From positions 1,491,072,503 to 1,491,136,502 of the forward strand of contig NC_056745.1 of assembly GCF_019279795.1 (NCBI RefSeq): a DNA stretch of 64,000 nt. The letters run 5' to 3'. Below, piece by piece: positions 1 through 10,112 of this stretch. Positions within the stretch are counted from its first letter, which is position 1. Every line of letters begins with the position of its first letter. The DNA comes from Protopterus annectens. Taxonomy: Eukaryota; Chordata; Ceratodontiformes; Protopteridae. Position numbers and translations under genes: made by a program. The notes under the pieces were generated by a model. That model was not told the origin of the DNA. It searched no databases and saw only the letters and a program-made list of their open reading frames with translations.

Positions 1-825
1 CTCTTTTACTATTAGACCTATCCAGACTAGCAACATAAAAAAAACTCAACAAACTAAAACCAACATCACTTGCAGCTGACCTACTCCCCAATGAATCTCT
101 CAAAATAGCAGCCAACACCATAGCTTAGCTTCTCTCTCTATTAATAAACCATTCCATCTCTGAACAATACATGCCCAAACTCGGGAAAATCTCTTACATC
201 ATCCCCTTACACAAGGGTGGAACATCCATCCATTTATCTAACTTCAGACCCATTGCTATACTCCCACCTCTGGCCAAAGTCCTTGAAAAATGCATATATA
301 TGCAACTACTGACATATCGACTAAACAATAACTTTCTGTCTAATACACAGTATGGATTTAGACCTAAGCACCACACCATAACTGCTCTTATAACCTCCAC
401 AGACGCAGTCAACCAACTCAGAAATAACGCACAAACTGTACCTTCCATTCTTCCTTGACATGTCAAAAGCTATTGACACCGTCTCCCATCAAAAATTACT
501 CAATGTTCTAGCCTCTATCAACCTCTCTCAAAAAGCATTCTTATAGTTCCAAAGCTACTTGTCCGAAAAACAACAAGCAGTCAGATGGCATAACAAAATC
601 GCATCCCTCCTCCCAATCTCAGTTGGGGTACTGCAGGGTCTATTCTTGGACCACCACTTTTCACTATTTTTACAAATAACCTCAGTACAGCCACAAACTC
701 AGCAACTACTATACAATCCCCAGATGACTACACTCAAATGTGCGGCTTCTTCATTCCCTGAGCTCAGTACAGCGACAAACTCAGCAACTGTAGAATACAA
801 CACGAACTAGGACAGCCAACTGAAT
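1..825 (+). pseudogene. L2/CR1-like LINE, 5' part of reverse transcriptase (broken)
   Basis: This is a degenerate non-LTR retrotransposon reverse transcriptase on the plus strand. The frame at 171-458 reads like RT blocks 0-2 (LHKGG, NFRPIAILP, LAKVLEKCIYMQL, then QYGFRPKHH). After a frameshift near 455 it continues as FLDMSKAIDTVSHQKLL, SYLSEKQQAVRW and ISVGVLQG, which correspond to the finger and palm region and the GVPQGS block. The catalytic YADD region near 715-730 is decayed. Several stops and shifts show it is dead. The same LINE resumes at 2714, so the intervening palindrome is an insertion. The clade (L2, CR1 or relatives) is inferred from motif style only. Confidence 0.8.
696..765 (+). 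repeat. Left copy of ~70-bp target duplication flanking the fold-back PLE
   Basis: This LINE segment (starting aactcagcaactactatac, ending ccctgagctc) recurs almost identically at 2714-2784, directly beyond the other end of the fold-back PLE. A further ~60 bp of scrambled LINE-like filler (766-825) sits between this copy and the left arm. I read it as a long target-site duplication made on insertion. A separate local duplication is possible. Confidence 0.6.
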
Positions 826-1570
826 AATAAAGAACATGAACAATACTGTCCCAATGGTAGCAAAGGACACAACTTTTTCTTTAGCAAGGATGCTCAAGAT
901 GACCAAATACTCATGAAATAAAATTCCTTGAGGTAGTCCATAAGGTGCAGATGCAAATATCTTTTATTCAGTAACACATAAAACGAATGTTGAGCGCTTT
1001 CCTCTACACAAAGTAGACTTCATCAGAACATTTTTTTATCTAAAACTTTGAAGTTTAAATACATTCCCTTAGCCAATCACATACTAATTGATTAATTAAC
1101 TAATTGTTTATTGCATTAACCCCATAAGACCTACCTCAAAACACTCTATATTTATCTTCCATGAATATAAGATCCATATAAAATTTATGTTACCTAAGTA
1201 AACTTTTAAAATGAACTTTATACATAATATATAAAATGTGTGTAATAAATATGTAGTATAAAAGACAATACATAATACATGTATTAAAAAGAAATGTATT
1301 TTTTAAAAAAATAATTTGACCTCTATCAAGAATGTGTGCAACCTACTTATTGCTACCTGAACTACAAAACATTATTTTCTAAAATAGGCTCTATAGATAT
1401 GTGTTCATTGAGACCAGGGATTACAGAAGCATTCAATTTAACCTGCCACCATACCTCCCTTTCGCCTAATTTTTTCTTTGCACATCCACCTCTAGGATTA
1501 GGGTTCACTACTTCCAATATACCAAATAAGAATTTGTCACAAGTTTTACTACCTTTTAAATGTTTACATA
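826..1570 (-). repeat. Left inverted arm of fold-back PLE
   Basis: It is the reverse complement of 1969-2713. Read on the minus strand it encodes the PLE C-terminus (LNEHISIEPILENNVL, ending at 1362) followed by the 3' tail. Differences from the right arm are scattered substitutions, so the arms are old enough to have diverged slightly but arose from the same sequence. Confidence 0.85.
996..1027 (-). ncRNA. Hammerhead-like motif, left PLE arm
   Basis: This is the mirror copy of the motif at 2511-2542. On the minus strand it reads ctgatga, a short stem-loop (tctac/gtaga), then gaaagcgc. PLEs are known to carry hammerhead ribozymes near their ends. The bases closing stem II do not fit the consensus, so activity is doubtful. 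Confidence 0.35.
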
Positions 1571-2175
1571 CGGCAAAACATTGGAATGTGTTTAAAATAG
1601 ATAAGAATATCCTAGATGTGATAGGGGACAAACCTAAATTTGTACATAGTAATGCCATGAATTTGAAGAATGAATATGAACACAAATATTTGACTACTAA
1701 GAATAAGGACAATAAGATAGGGACAGCTAAATGTGGAACATGCAATCAGTGCAAATATATTATCAACCATAACAGTGTAGTGTTGCAGGACATAAATCCA
1801 ACTAAAATTATATTTAAAAAGGGAAATTGTAGAACTTCCCATTTAGTGTATCTAGCTATTTGCACGCACTGCGCTTGTTATTATGTAGGGAAAACAGACA
1901 GGAATCTCCGAAACAGAATATATGACCACTATTATTGTGTGAAAAAAGGAGATGAAAAGAATGACCTATGTAAACATTTAAAAGGGAGTAAAACTTGTGA
2001 CAAATTCTTATTTGGTATATTGGAAGTAGTGAACCCTAATCCTAGAGGCGGATGTGCAAAGAAAAAATTAGGCGAAAGGGAGGTATGGTGGCAGGTTAAA
2101 TTGAATGCTTCTGTACTCCCTGGTCTCAACGAACACATATCTATAAAGCCTATTTTAGAAAATAATGTTTTGTAG
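1571..2175 (+). pseudogene. PLE C-terminal fragment: zinc-finger-like linker and GIY-YIG endonuclease
   Basis: About 200 codons of a Penelope-like polyprotein C-terminus are open. They show a cysteine cluster (CGTCNQCKYI), then the GIY-YIG nuclease (YLAICTHCACYYVGKTDRNLRNRI) with its catalytic Arg region, and a closing GLNEHISIKP typical of PLE ends. Known function in the family: the GIY-YIG domain nicks DNA to prime target-primed reverse transcription. The open frame formally begins at 1336, but residues before about 1571 are antisense translation of the inverted arm and not natural protein. No reverse transcriptase lies upstream, so this is a 5'-truncated copy. Confidence 0.85.
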
Positions 2176-2713
2176 CTCGGGTAGCAATAAGTAGGTTGCA
2201 CACATTCTTGATAGAGGTCAAATTATTTTTTTAAAAAATACATTTCTTTTTAATACATGTATTATGTATTGTCTTTTATACTACATATTTATTACACACA
2301 TTTTATATATTATGTATAAAGTTAATTTTAAAAGTTTACTTAGGTAACATACATTTTATATGGATCTTATATTCATGCAAGATAAATATAGAGTGTTTTG
2401 AGGTAGGTCTTATGGGGTTAATGCAATAAACAATTAGTTAATTAATCAATTAGTATGTGATTGGCTAAGAGAATGTATTTAAACTTCAAAGTTTTAGATA
2501 AAAAAATGTTCTGATGAAGTCTACTTTGTGTAGAGGAAAGCGCTCAACATTCGTTTTATGTGTTACTGAATAAAAGATATTTGCATCTGCACCTTATGGA
2601 CTACCTCGAGGAATTTTATTTCATGAGTATTTGGTCATCTTGAGCATCCTTGCTAAAGAAAAAGTTGTGTCCTTTGCTACCATTGGGACAGTATTGTTCG
2701 TGTTCTTTATTAA
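1969..2713 (+). repeat. Right inverted arm of fold-back PLE
   Basis: It contains the end of the PLE ORF (stop near 2175) and about 540 bp of 3' tail. The hammerhead-like segment at 2511-2542 lies here. The outer boundary at about 2713 abuts the second copy of the LINE target duplication. Confidence 0.85.
2511..2542 (+). ncRNA. Hammerhead-like motif, right PLE arm
   Basis: The sequence has CTGATGA, a hairpin of tctac/gtaga, and GGAAAGCGC in the order of a type I hammerhead core. An extra A after CTGATGA and a G where the stem II closing C is expected break the consensus. I call it a relic or variant on family knowledge; no cleavage site was established. Confidence 0.35.
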
Positions 2714-3955
2714 ACTCAGCAACTACTATACAATCCCCAGATGAATCAACACTCAAATGTGCAGCCTCTTCATTCCCTGAGCTCTTACCAATAACTCAGA
2801 AATCTTTCACTAATGTAGCACAATATCTTTCTGCAAATCAACTCACACTTAACCCCCAAAACACCAAAATTATACTATTTACAAAGTTCAAAACAGCTGA
2901 GCTCTCCGCCCCTTTCACTCCATAAAAAACACCAAAACAGAACCGGTAAACCACACCAAACTTCCAGGGGTAACAACTGACAGTGCACTCAAATGTGACA
3001 CACACATAGCCCAGACAATTAAAAAGGTACACAGCAAACTGAGCTCACTATATAGAGCCAGCCCATACCTCACCCAAACCTCCAAACAAGCCATAGCCAG
3101 AACACATCTACTTTCTACCCTGTTAAATGCCTCCCCAATTCTTATAAACATAAGAAAAACTGACATGCAAAAATCAGAGTCCTACTATAATAAAATTGCC
3201 AGATTTGTTAACCACACTAACAGATTATACCAGCGTACATCTCTCCAGCAACTAAAATGGCTTGAATTCTCTAACCTTTTAATTCTTAGCTAGCTTACCA
3301 TAGCCGACACCATCATATACCAACCTAACAATTGCCCTGCCCTCAAAAACTTAGTACAACCCTATTCCAGCAGCAGATCCCTCTGATCATCAGACAAACT
3401 TTTACTTTTTTAAACTTACTAGAGTAAACAGTCATGGAGATGCCCTGTTCTCTAAACAAATAGGTAACACATGGAACTCTACTCCCCAGCATGTACTTCC
3501 CACAGCTAACCATACACAATTCAAAAGACTCTACACAGATCACCTAACAAACAGCTGGCTTTGCTCCTGTACCACACCAGGATGAGAAAACAAAACACGT
3601 CAGAAACAATCTTTCCCATCTGCTGATACCCTGCTCTGGAAATATTACATATACCTAAACAATGTCTTCTTCTTTTCCAGTATTGTACTTAAAGCAAATA
3701 ATATCAGAAATGTTTCTATGTTCTGAATCCAGTCTGCTTTGCTAATATTCTTTATCTTGCTTTTCTAATTATGTGATCCCTTGCATTGTATATCACTGAA
3801 CTGCACTGTACACCACAATGACTTTTTTGTATTTGTGCAGTTAACCTATAGTGTTGTAACATGGAGGTTTTCTACCCGGGCCTCCACTGAAAACAGGCCA
3901 CTGGCCCAGTTGTACACTCCCAGTAAACATATGTAAAATAAATAAACAAGTTAAG
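2714..3955 (+). pseudogene. L2/CR1-like LINE, 3' part of RT and 3' end (broken)
   Basis: This continues the LINE interrupted at about 825. It starts with the second copy of the 70-bp target sequence, then encodes the RT thumb and C-terminal region (FTNVAQYLSANQLTLNPQNT, LPGVTTDSALKCDTHIAQTI, KIARFVNHTNRLYQRTSLQQ) with several stops and shifts. The 3' end near 3880-3955 carries cctccactgaaaacaggcc and finishes in gtaaaataaataaacaa. That tail resembles the tail of the SINE at 16755-17015, suggesting a shared mobilisation partner. Confidence 0.75.
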
Positions 3956-4136
3956 ACAGCACCACATAAAAACTTTGCAAACTAATGACACAAACTTGGA
4001 ATGGGTCCTAGGTTAGACAGTACTACATAAAAAAATTGTGAATTCATGAGCCATACTGGGAATGGGTCAAAAGTTAAAATACTACCACATAACAAAATAG
4101 TGAACTAATGAGACTTAGTTGGAAGAAAATCAAATT
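3954..4136. repeat. 61-bp imperfect tandem repeat, 3 copies
   Basis: Three diverged units of 61 bp start at 3954, 4015 and 4076. Shared landmarks are agacagtactacataaaaa, an aactaatga block and tggaatgggtc. It directly follows the LINE 3' end. Confidence 0.7.
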
Positions 4137-4377
4137 ATGCAACAGAGATGATACAAAAAAAGTGTTGCATGGGTAGGCCAAGACTTGACAAGCATGAAAG
4201 AAAGGTTTAAAACACTGCAACTTAAATTCAGTTTAAAGTAATAGACATCGGAAGCAGAAATCATGAAAAGGAGTGCACAACTTGGGAGCAGAGCCTTGTA
4301 GCATTTATAGTACATGAGGAAGGCGGCCTGAGGTTATACCAACTATTTCAAGGAAGGACGCTGTGTGAGAAACCAGA

Positions 4378-4614
4378 TTAGAAGGCTGGCAGGATTCTGT
4401 CATTCACAGGATGCAGCATCACCATCAGAAAATTACGTCTTATTATCCTTTTATACAGACAGTCAGCAAGATCTGAAATGGCCCGAGAAGGAAGTGAGGT
4501 AGAAGCCGCAGTGTTAATGCATGGGAACTTGCTGATAATGCCGGTGTCAAAAAGGACTTGCTGGTTGGGAATCCTAATCCTACAGGAATGACATCTCTGT
4601 CTGGGAACCCCCAC
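4378..4614 (-). CDS. Possible last exon (H) of the minus-strand host gene
   Basis: A minus-strand open segment runs from an ag|GTGGGG boundary at 4614 to a TAA at 4378 (79 codons, starting VGVPRQRCHSC, ending NDRILPAF). Its phase-0 start matches the phase-0 end of exon G. The upstream pyrimidine tract is poor. A second frame is also open for 57 codons (DRDVIPVGLGFPTS) and would fit if a candidate 29-bp micro-exon (about 5201-5229, good acceptor) were spliced in. I cannot choose between them; it may not be an exon. Confidence 0.3.
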   Translation of the reverse strand: MGVPRQRCHSCRIRIPNQQVLFDTGIISKFPCINTAASTSLPSRAISDLADCLYKRIIRRNFLMVMLHPVNDRILPAF

Positions 4615-4671
4615 CTAATACATTTTCTTATCTCATGTATGCATGCACGTATTCAATCCATATGGGGAAAT

Positions 4672-4712
4672 ATTCTTTATTTATTTATTTATTTATTGAT
4701 TGATTGACTGAC
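4672..4712. repeat. Microsatellite (ttta)n grading into (ttga)n
   Basis: A short run of tttatttatttatttatt passes into gattgattgactgactgac-like units. It lies in intronic sequence and has no coding potential. Confidence 0.8.
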
Positions 4713-5666
4713 ATCTGATTACCGGGAAAGTCAGGGTTGGTAGGAGCTCATTTTTAGTGAAGGCCTAGGAAGAAAAGCTCCAGATTATTACAAAGAATTT
4801 TAAGAATAATTTTACAGTTTTTAAAAATAATACAATAAACAAATGTAGCTTAAACAATTATACCAGATTAAACAAAATATGAAAACATTGGTTAAGAATA
4901 GATGCAGGTTATATGACAATTACTTAATTTTAGCCAGTTTATACGGAAATTAAAGGTGAGTTAGCATAATAGAAACAAGAATTGGAATACGAAGTGAGAA
5001 CAAAGCAGGCTTATGGTACATTTACAGAAAACACTAGAGAGAATGACAGAAGGAAGGAAATGAGTGAAGGAAGACTAAGATGTACGGTACGAACAGGCAC
5101 TTGTTCACATTTAGGGACACAGTTTATTCTGGTGTTAAGCAGGAACACAGCCATCTTTTGGCTGATTACTGGTGTGAGTTTACTTTGAGGAACAGGGTAC
5201 CTACATATGACAGAAATTCTCAATTGCAACTGAAAAGTTCAGACTCATTACTGTGAGGAGACACCAAAACAATAAAACCCTTGGGGGCCAGACTTATACC
5301 ATAATACAAGCCACAGTAACGTTAAGCACCAAACCTTCCACCACTACTAGTGATGTCCTGTTATTTGACATTTGTGAAGCTGTACTGACTTATCATACAC
5401 TCGTAAAAGAAATGGCCAGGTGTGACCACCTACTCTATCTGCCGTAGGTCATTAACTGTGAGGCTGCAAACCTGCTAGTCAATCTCTCAAACGAAGAGGA
5501 AGTCGGCTGTGAAATATGATGAAGGCCATGGGATTATACTGGATTATGAAAAGAAGGCTGGCCTGAAAGCTTTCAGTCTGGTCTACCAGTATCTGCTCTT
5601 TGCCTGTCTGTTCCGTATCAGTTGTACTTGGTCAAGTAATACTCTGAATACTCAAAGCAAATCCCA
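4713..5666. other. Unclassified intronic sequence
   Basis: Apart from a weak 29-bp micro-exon candidate on the minus strand near 5201-5229, I see no gene, repeat family or RNA here. Open frames are short and look random. The plus frame entering the array at 5509 is only the lead-in to the 35-bp repeat. Confidence 0.5.
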
Positions 5667-8424
5667 CCTCTCTGCTCTTCTCCCAGTCACAGCAACATTT
5701 ATCCTTCCACTCTTCTCCCAGTCAGAACAACGCCATCACATCCACTCTTCTCCCAGTCAGAGCAATGCCAGCCCCTCCGCTCTTCTCCCGGTGAGAGCAA
5801 TGCCCTCCCCTCCACTCTTCTCCCAGTCAGAGCAATGCCCTCCCCTCCGCTCTTCTCCCAGTCAGAGCAACACCCTCCCTTCCGCTCTTCTTCCAGTAAG
5901 AGCAACGCCCTCCCCTCCACTCTTCTCCTAGTCAGAGCAATGCCTTACCCATCTGCTCTTCTCCCAGTCAGAGCAATGCCTTCCCCTCCACACTTCTCCC
6001 AGTCAGAGCAACGCCATCCCCTCCAATCTTCTCCAAGTCAGAGCAACGCCATCCCCTCCACTCCTCTCCCAGTCAGAGCAATGCCATCCCGTCCACTCTT
6101 CTTCCAGTCAGAGGAACATCATCCCCTTCGCTCTTCTCCCGGTGAGAGCAATGCCCTCCCCTCCACTCTTCTCCCAGTGAGAGCAACGCCCTCCCTAAGC
6201 TCTTCTTCCAGTCAGAGCAACCGCATCCCCTCCACTCTACTTCCAGAAAGAGCAACGCCATCCCTTCCCACTCTTCTCCCAGTCAGAGCAACACCATCCC
6301 CTCCACTCTTCTCCTATCAGAGCAATGCCTTCCCATCTGCTCTTCTCCCAGTCAGAGCAATGCACTCCCCTCCACTCTTCTCCCAGTCAGAGCAACGCCA
6401 TCCCCTCCAATCTTCTCCCAGTCAGAGCAACGCCATCCCCTCCACTCTTCTCCCAGTCAGAGCAATGCCATCCTGTCCACTCTTCTCCCAATCAGAGCAA
6501 CGCCATCCCCTCCACTCTTCTCCCAGTCATAGCAACGCCATCCCCTCCGCTCTTCTCCCAGTCAGAGCAACGCCCTCCCCTCTGCTCTTCTCCAAGTCAG
6601 AGCAACGCCCTCCCCTCTGCTCTTCTCCCAGTCAGAGCAACCCCCTCCCCTCCACTCTTCTCCCAGTCAGGGCAATGCCCGCATCCCTGGCTCTTCTCCC
6701 AGTCACAGCAACCCTCTCCCCTCCACTCTTCTCCCAGTCAGGGCAATGCCCGCATCCCTGGCTCTTCTCCCAGTCACAGCAACGCCCTCCCGTCAGCTCT
6801 TCTCCCAGTCAGAGCAACGCCCTCCCCTCTGTTCTTCTCCCAGTCAGAGCAACGCCCTTGTCTCTGCTCTTCTCACAGGCAGAACAACGCCCTCCCCTCT
6901 GCTCTTCTCCAAGTCAGAGCAACGCCCTTGTCCTTGCTCTTCTCTCAGTCAGAGCAACGCCCTCCCCTCCGCTCTTCTCCCAGTCAGAGCAAAACCCTTA
7001 TCCCTGCTCTTCCCCCATTCAGAGCAATTCCCTCCCCTCCTCTCTTCTCCCTGTCAGAGCAACGCCCTCCCCTCCGCTCTTCTCCCAGTCAGAGCAATGC
7101 CCTCCCCTCTGCTCTTCTCCCAGTCAGAGCAACGACCTTGTCCCTGCTCTTCTCCCAGTCAGAGCAACGCCCTCCCCTCCGCTCTTCTCCCAGTCAGAGC
7201 AACGCCCTCCCCTCTGCTCTTCTCCCAGTCAGAGCAACGACCTCGTCCCTGCTCTTCTCCCAGTCAGAGCAATGCCATCCCCTCCGCTCATCTCCAAGTC
7301 AGAGCAATGCCCTCCGCTCTTCTCCCAGTCAGAGCAACCCCCTCCCCTCTGCTCTTCTCCCAGTCAGAGCAACGCCATTCCCTTAGGGTTACCACCTGTC
7401 CCACTTTGCGAGGGACAGTCCCCTCTTTTGGCAGTTGTGGCCTGCAAAAATATTGTAAGAATGGCAACTCTCCTGAAATATCAGGGCAAAATTATTTCCT
7501 ATATTTTATGTAATAGTTGCATAAAACAGCTATTCTATATCTGAAACACCTAAATGTTATAAGAAACAGAATAAGCAACTAAAATGCTACAGGAATAAGC
7601 TTTTATTTAGGCAAAAAAAGTGAAGTTCTGCCCCTTGTACTGGCCGTAGGTATGTTTTGGCCTGCAAAATGTGATGTTTGTACCACAATTGTCCCACTTT
7701 GGTCATCTGAAAAGGTGGCAACCCTACATCCCCTCCACTCTTCTCCCAGTCAGAGCAACGCCCTCTCCTCCGATTCTTCTCCTAGTCAAAGCAACTCCCT
7801 CCCCTCTGCTCTTCTCACAGTGAGAGCAATGCCCTCCCCTCCACTCTTCTCCCAGTCAGAGCGACGCCCTCATCCCAGCACTTCTCCCAGTCAGAGCAGT
7901 AACCTCCCCTCCACTCTTCTCCCAGTCAGACCAACGTCTATCCTTCGCCTCTTGTCCCAGTCAGAGCAACACCCTCCCCTCCACTCTTCTCTCAGTCAGA
8001 GCAACGCCCTCCTCCCTGCTCTTGTCCCAGTCAAAGCAACAGCCTCTCCTCTGCTCTTCTCCCAGTCAGAGCAACGCCCTCTCCTCCGCTCTTCTCCCAG
8101 TCAGACCAATGTCTGCCCTTCAGCTCTTCTCCCAGTCAGAGCAACACCCTCCGCTCCACTCTTCTCCCAGTCACAGCAATGCCCTCCTCCCTGCTCTTCT
8201 CCCAGTCAAAGCAACCCCCTTCCCTCCGCTCTTCTCCCAGTCAGACCAATGTCTATCCTTTGGCCCTTCTCCCAGTCAGAGCAATGCCCTCCTCTCCACT
8301 CTTCTCCCAGTCAGAGCAACATCCTTCCGTCCGCTCTTCTCCCAGTCAGACCAACGTCTATCCTTCTGCTCTTCTCCCAGTCAGAGCAACACCGTCCTCT
8401 CCACTCTTCTCCCAGTCAGAGCAA
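5667..8424. repeat. 35-bp minisatellite, left block (~69 units, interrupted by a MITE)
   Basis: Units of 35 bp run gctcttctcccagtcagagc followed by aacgccctcccctcc. About 49 units lie at 5667-7383 and about 20 at 7727-8424, with the MITE between. The second part contains a variant unit (gaccaacgtctatccttcgg) that is missing from the first part but present in the block at 14057-15058. Because 35 is not a multiple of three and the plus strand has no stops, all three plus frames stay open and yield a 35-residue Ser/Pro-rich repeat (up to 569 codons). These are not genes. Confidence 0.95.
7384..7726. mobile_element. hAT-like MITE, copy 1 (343 bp, 8-bp target duplication)
   Basis: It is a non-coding element with short terminal inverted repeats: tagggttaccacc at the left and ggtggcaaccta-type (ggtggcaaccct a) at the right. 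It is flanked by cattccct and catcccct, an 8-bp duplication with one mismatch. It is about 85-90% alike to the copy at 21585-21925. An 8-bp duplication is the hallmark of hAT transposases; no transposase is encoded, so mobilisation would be in trans. Confidence 0.8.
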
Positions 8425-8644
8425 AGTACAGTTTTGTACCTACCATAAATGTAGATGTCCGATAGGAATGTATCTGCAGTCCTTACAAATGGGTTGTCCT
8501 GTCGTCAGGCAGCCCTTCGGTCGGCCAGATTCCAAAGTCTGGGTCTGGCCTCGGTTGGTGTCGCACTTCACCCGACGTCACAGCTGCAGTTATTCGGGTA
8601 TAAAGGCATCAGGCGACGCCATTTTCCTCAGTGTTTCTTGCCCC
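8425..8644 (+). repeat. DIRS left inverted terminal repeat (with 28-bp outer extension)
   Basis: 8453-8644 is the inverted counterpart of 13867-14056; 8425-8452 (starting agtacagttttgtacctacc) is an extension unique to this end and complementary to the internal complementary region. The repeat holds a TATAAAG at 8599-8605 and a gacgtca CRE-like site at 8574-8580. Confidence 0.9.
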
Positions 8645-8841
8645 AGATGCCAGGTGCCCTCTAGGAAAGCTAAATTTGGATAAATGCAAAAAATTCCAAA
8701 TAGTGGAGAGCAAATTCAAAAATAAGCATGTATGTACATGTATATACAAACAAATACACCATAATAGGTTCCCCCAGCTAGCTACAAGATGGGCAAATAC
8801 CCTAGGAGTACCACAGAGGGGAAGGAGGGTGGGTAATCCTG

Positions 8842-8938
8842 ACTGCAGATGCATTCCTATCGGACATCTACATTTATGGTAGGTACAAAACTGTACTATG
8901 TCCCTTCAAGGATGCATCTGCAGTCCTTACAAATGGGT
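8842..8938. repeat. DIRS internal complementary region
   Basis: 8842-8897 is the reverse complement of the left end (8425-8480), and 8898-8938 is the reverse complement of the right outer end (14016-14056). The two meet at ctgtact|atgtccc, so the region spells the joined ends of the circular intermediate. In the accepted DIRS-1 model this region templates completion of the ends and circularisation. Confidence 0.9.
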
Positions 8939-8978
8939 AGAATACCATAGCCAAACTGGGGGAGGAGGAGAAATGAAA

Positions 8979-10112
8979 TTATGGTGTAGTTAGGATCCCT
9001 TGCAAAACAGCAGTGGCAAAACCTGCTCGAGGTCTAGAGTATAAAGGTAAATTATAATGCTTGGCAAATGTATGCACGGAGCTCCAAGTAGCAGCCTCTA
9101 AAATGTCTCTGGTAGCCACTCCTCGAAGAAAAGCTGTGGTAGTGGCTGTAGCCCTTGTAGAGTGAGGCCTGATGTTTTCTGGAGTTTTCTTCCCATGGTA
9201 GGAGTAACAAAATTTAATGCAATTTCCTATCCACTTAGAGATTGTCTGTTTTGAAATTGCTTTTCCTTCCATTCCTGTTGCATATGCTACCAGTAGCTGG
9301 TCAGTTTTTCTATTGCTCTTGGTCCTGTCCAGGTAGTAGCGTAATTGTCTATGCACATCCAAGGTATGCAGCAGTCTTTCTCCCCTGTTCTGTGGGTTGG
9401 GGAAGAATGTAGGTAGGTGGATAGCCTGATTCAAAGATACTTTGGAGACCACCTTAGGCATAAAGGTAGGATTTGTTCTCATGGACACTCTATCTTGATG
9501 GAAGATCAGGAAGGGCTGTACTGCCATTAATGCCTGTAGCTCAGATACCCTTCTTGCTGAAGTGATTGCCAGTAGGAAAGCAGTTTTCCATGATAAGTAT
9601 TGTAAATCTGCTGTTGCTGCTGGTTCAAATGGAGGGAGTGTCAATTTTTCTAGTACAAAGTTCAAGTCCCATGCTGGCAATGGTGGTTTCCTAGGAGGTT
9701 TTACATTTTTAATTCCTCTCAGAAACTGCCTGAGCAGAGGATGTGAGAAGACTGGAGGATCAAAGTTGTATTCTGCTGAAATAGCTGATGCATGAATCTT
9801 AATGGAAGAATAGGACAGACCTTTGTGGAAGAGCTCTGCCAAGTATTCCAGGATGTTGGCTATGTTTACCAGTGACACATTCTCTCCTTTTTCAGTACTC
9901 CAAATGGAATATCTTTTCCATTTTGCTGAATAATTTTTCCTTGTTGAGGGTCTGCGAGACTCCAAGATAATGTCTTTTACCCTTTGGGATAAATTTGGGT
10001 TATTTGTTTTTATGCAATGTTCCAGGCAGTTAGCTGCAGTGTTTTCAGGTTTGGATGCAGGGTGTTGTAGTTGTTCTGTGTTAACAGCAAGGGAACAAGG
10101 GGTAGGTGCCAT
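8979..10112 (-). CDS. DIRS tyrosine recombinase
   Basis: A phage-integrase-like recombinase that would integrate the circular DNA copy. The 377-codon segment from the Met at 10112 (MAPTPCSLAV) covers the whole domain: SAM-like core-binding part (SRRPSTRKNYSAKWKRYS), then the catalytic domain with Arg in ITSARRVSELQAL, the HxxR box HSTRATATT, and the nucleophile Tyr in FAKHYNL. The same frame stays open back to 11816, antiphase to RT, giving 945 codons in total. Starting at 10112 gives a 103-bp overlap with the RT ORF, similar to the gag/RT overlap. How translation reaches this frame (restart, shift or splicing) is not shown. Confidence 0.9.
   Translation of the reverse strand: MAPTPCSLAVNTEQLQHPASKPENTAANCLEHCIKTNNPNLSQRVKDIILESRRPSTRKNYSAKWKRYSIWSTEKGENVSLVNIANILEYLAELFHKGLSYSSIKIHASAISAEYNFDPPVFSHPLLRQFLRGIKNVKPPRKPPLPAWDLNFVLEKLTLPPFEPAATADLQYLSWKTAFLLAITSARRVSELQALMAVQPFLIFHQDRVSMRTNPTFMPKVVSKVSLNQAIHLPTFFPNPQNRGERLLHTLDVHRQLRYYLDRTKSNRKTDQLLVAYATGMEGKAISKQTISKWIGNCIKFCYSYHGKKTPENIRPHSTRATATTTAFLRGVATRDILEAATWSSVHTFAKHYNLPLYSRPRAGFATAVLQGILTTP

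Larger units (their letters stand above)
826..2713 (+). mobile_element. Fold-back Penelope-like element (two 745-bp inverted arms, 0.4-kb centre)
   Basis: Left arm 826-1570 and right arm 1969-2713 are near-identical reverse complements; the 1571-1968 centre is single copy. Each arm carries the last ~70 codons of a PLE endonuclease ORF plus the 3' untranslated tail (AT-rich, with taattaattaac-like blocks). Coding on the plus strand runs from the centre into the right arm; the left arm is the same 3' end in the opposite direction. It splits a LINE reverse transcriptase and is flanked by a ~70-bp duplication. 5' truncation with an inverted terminal fragment is known for Penelope elements, but such long symmetrical arms are unusual. 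The RT domain itself is absent. Confidence 0.85.

Noticed and set aside
1336..1570. N-terminal part of the 279-codon PLE ORF
   Set aside because: It is antisense of the inverted arm, an accident of the palindrome, not PLE protein.
5835..7544. 569-codon plus-strand ORF rich in Ser/Pro
   Set aside because: It is the 35-bp minisatellite read through; all three plus frames are open because the unit has no stop, and it ends in the MITE.
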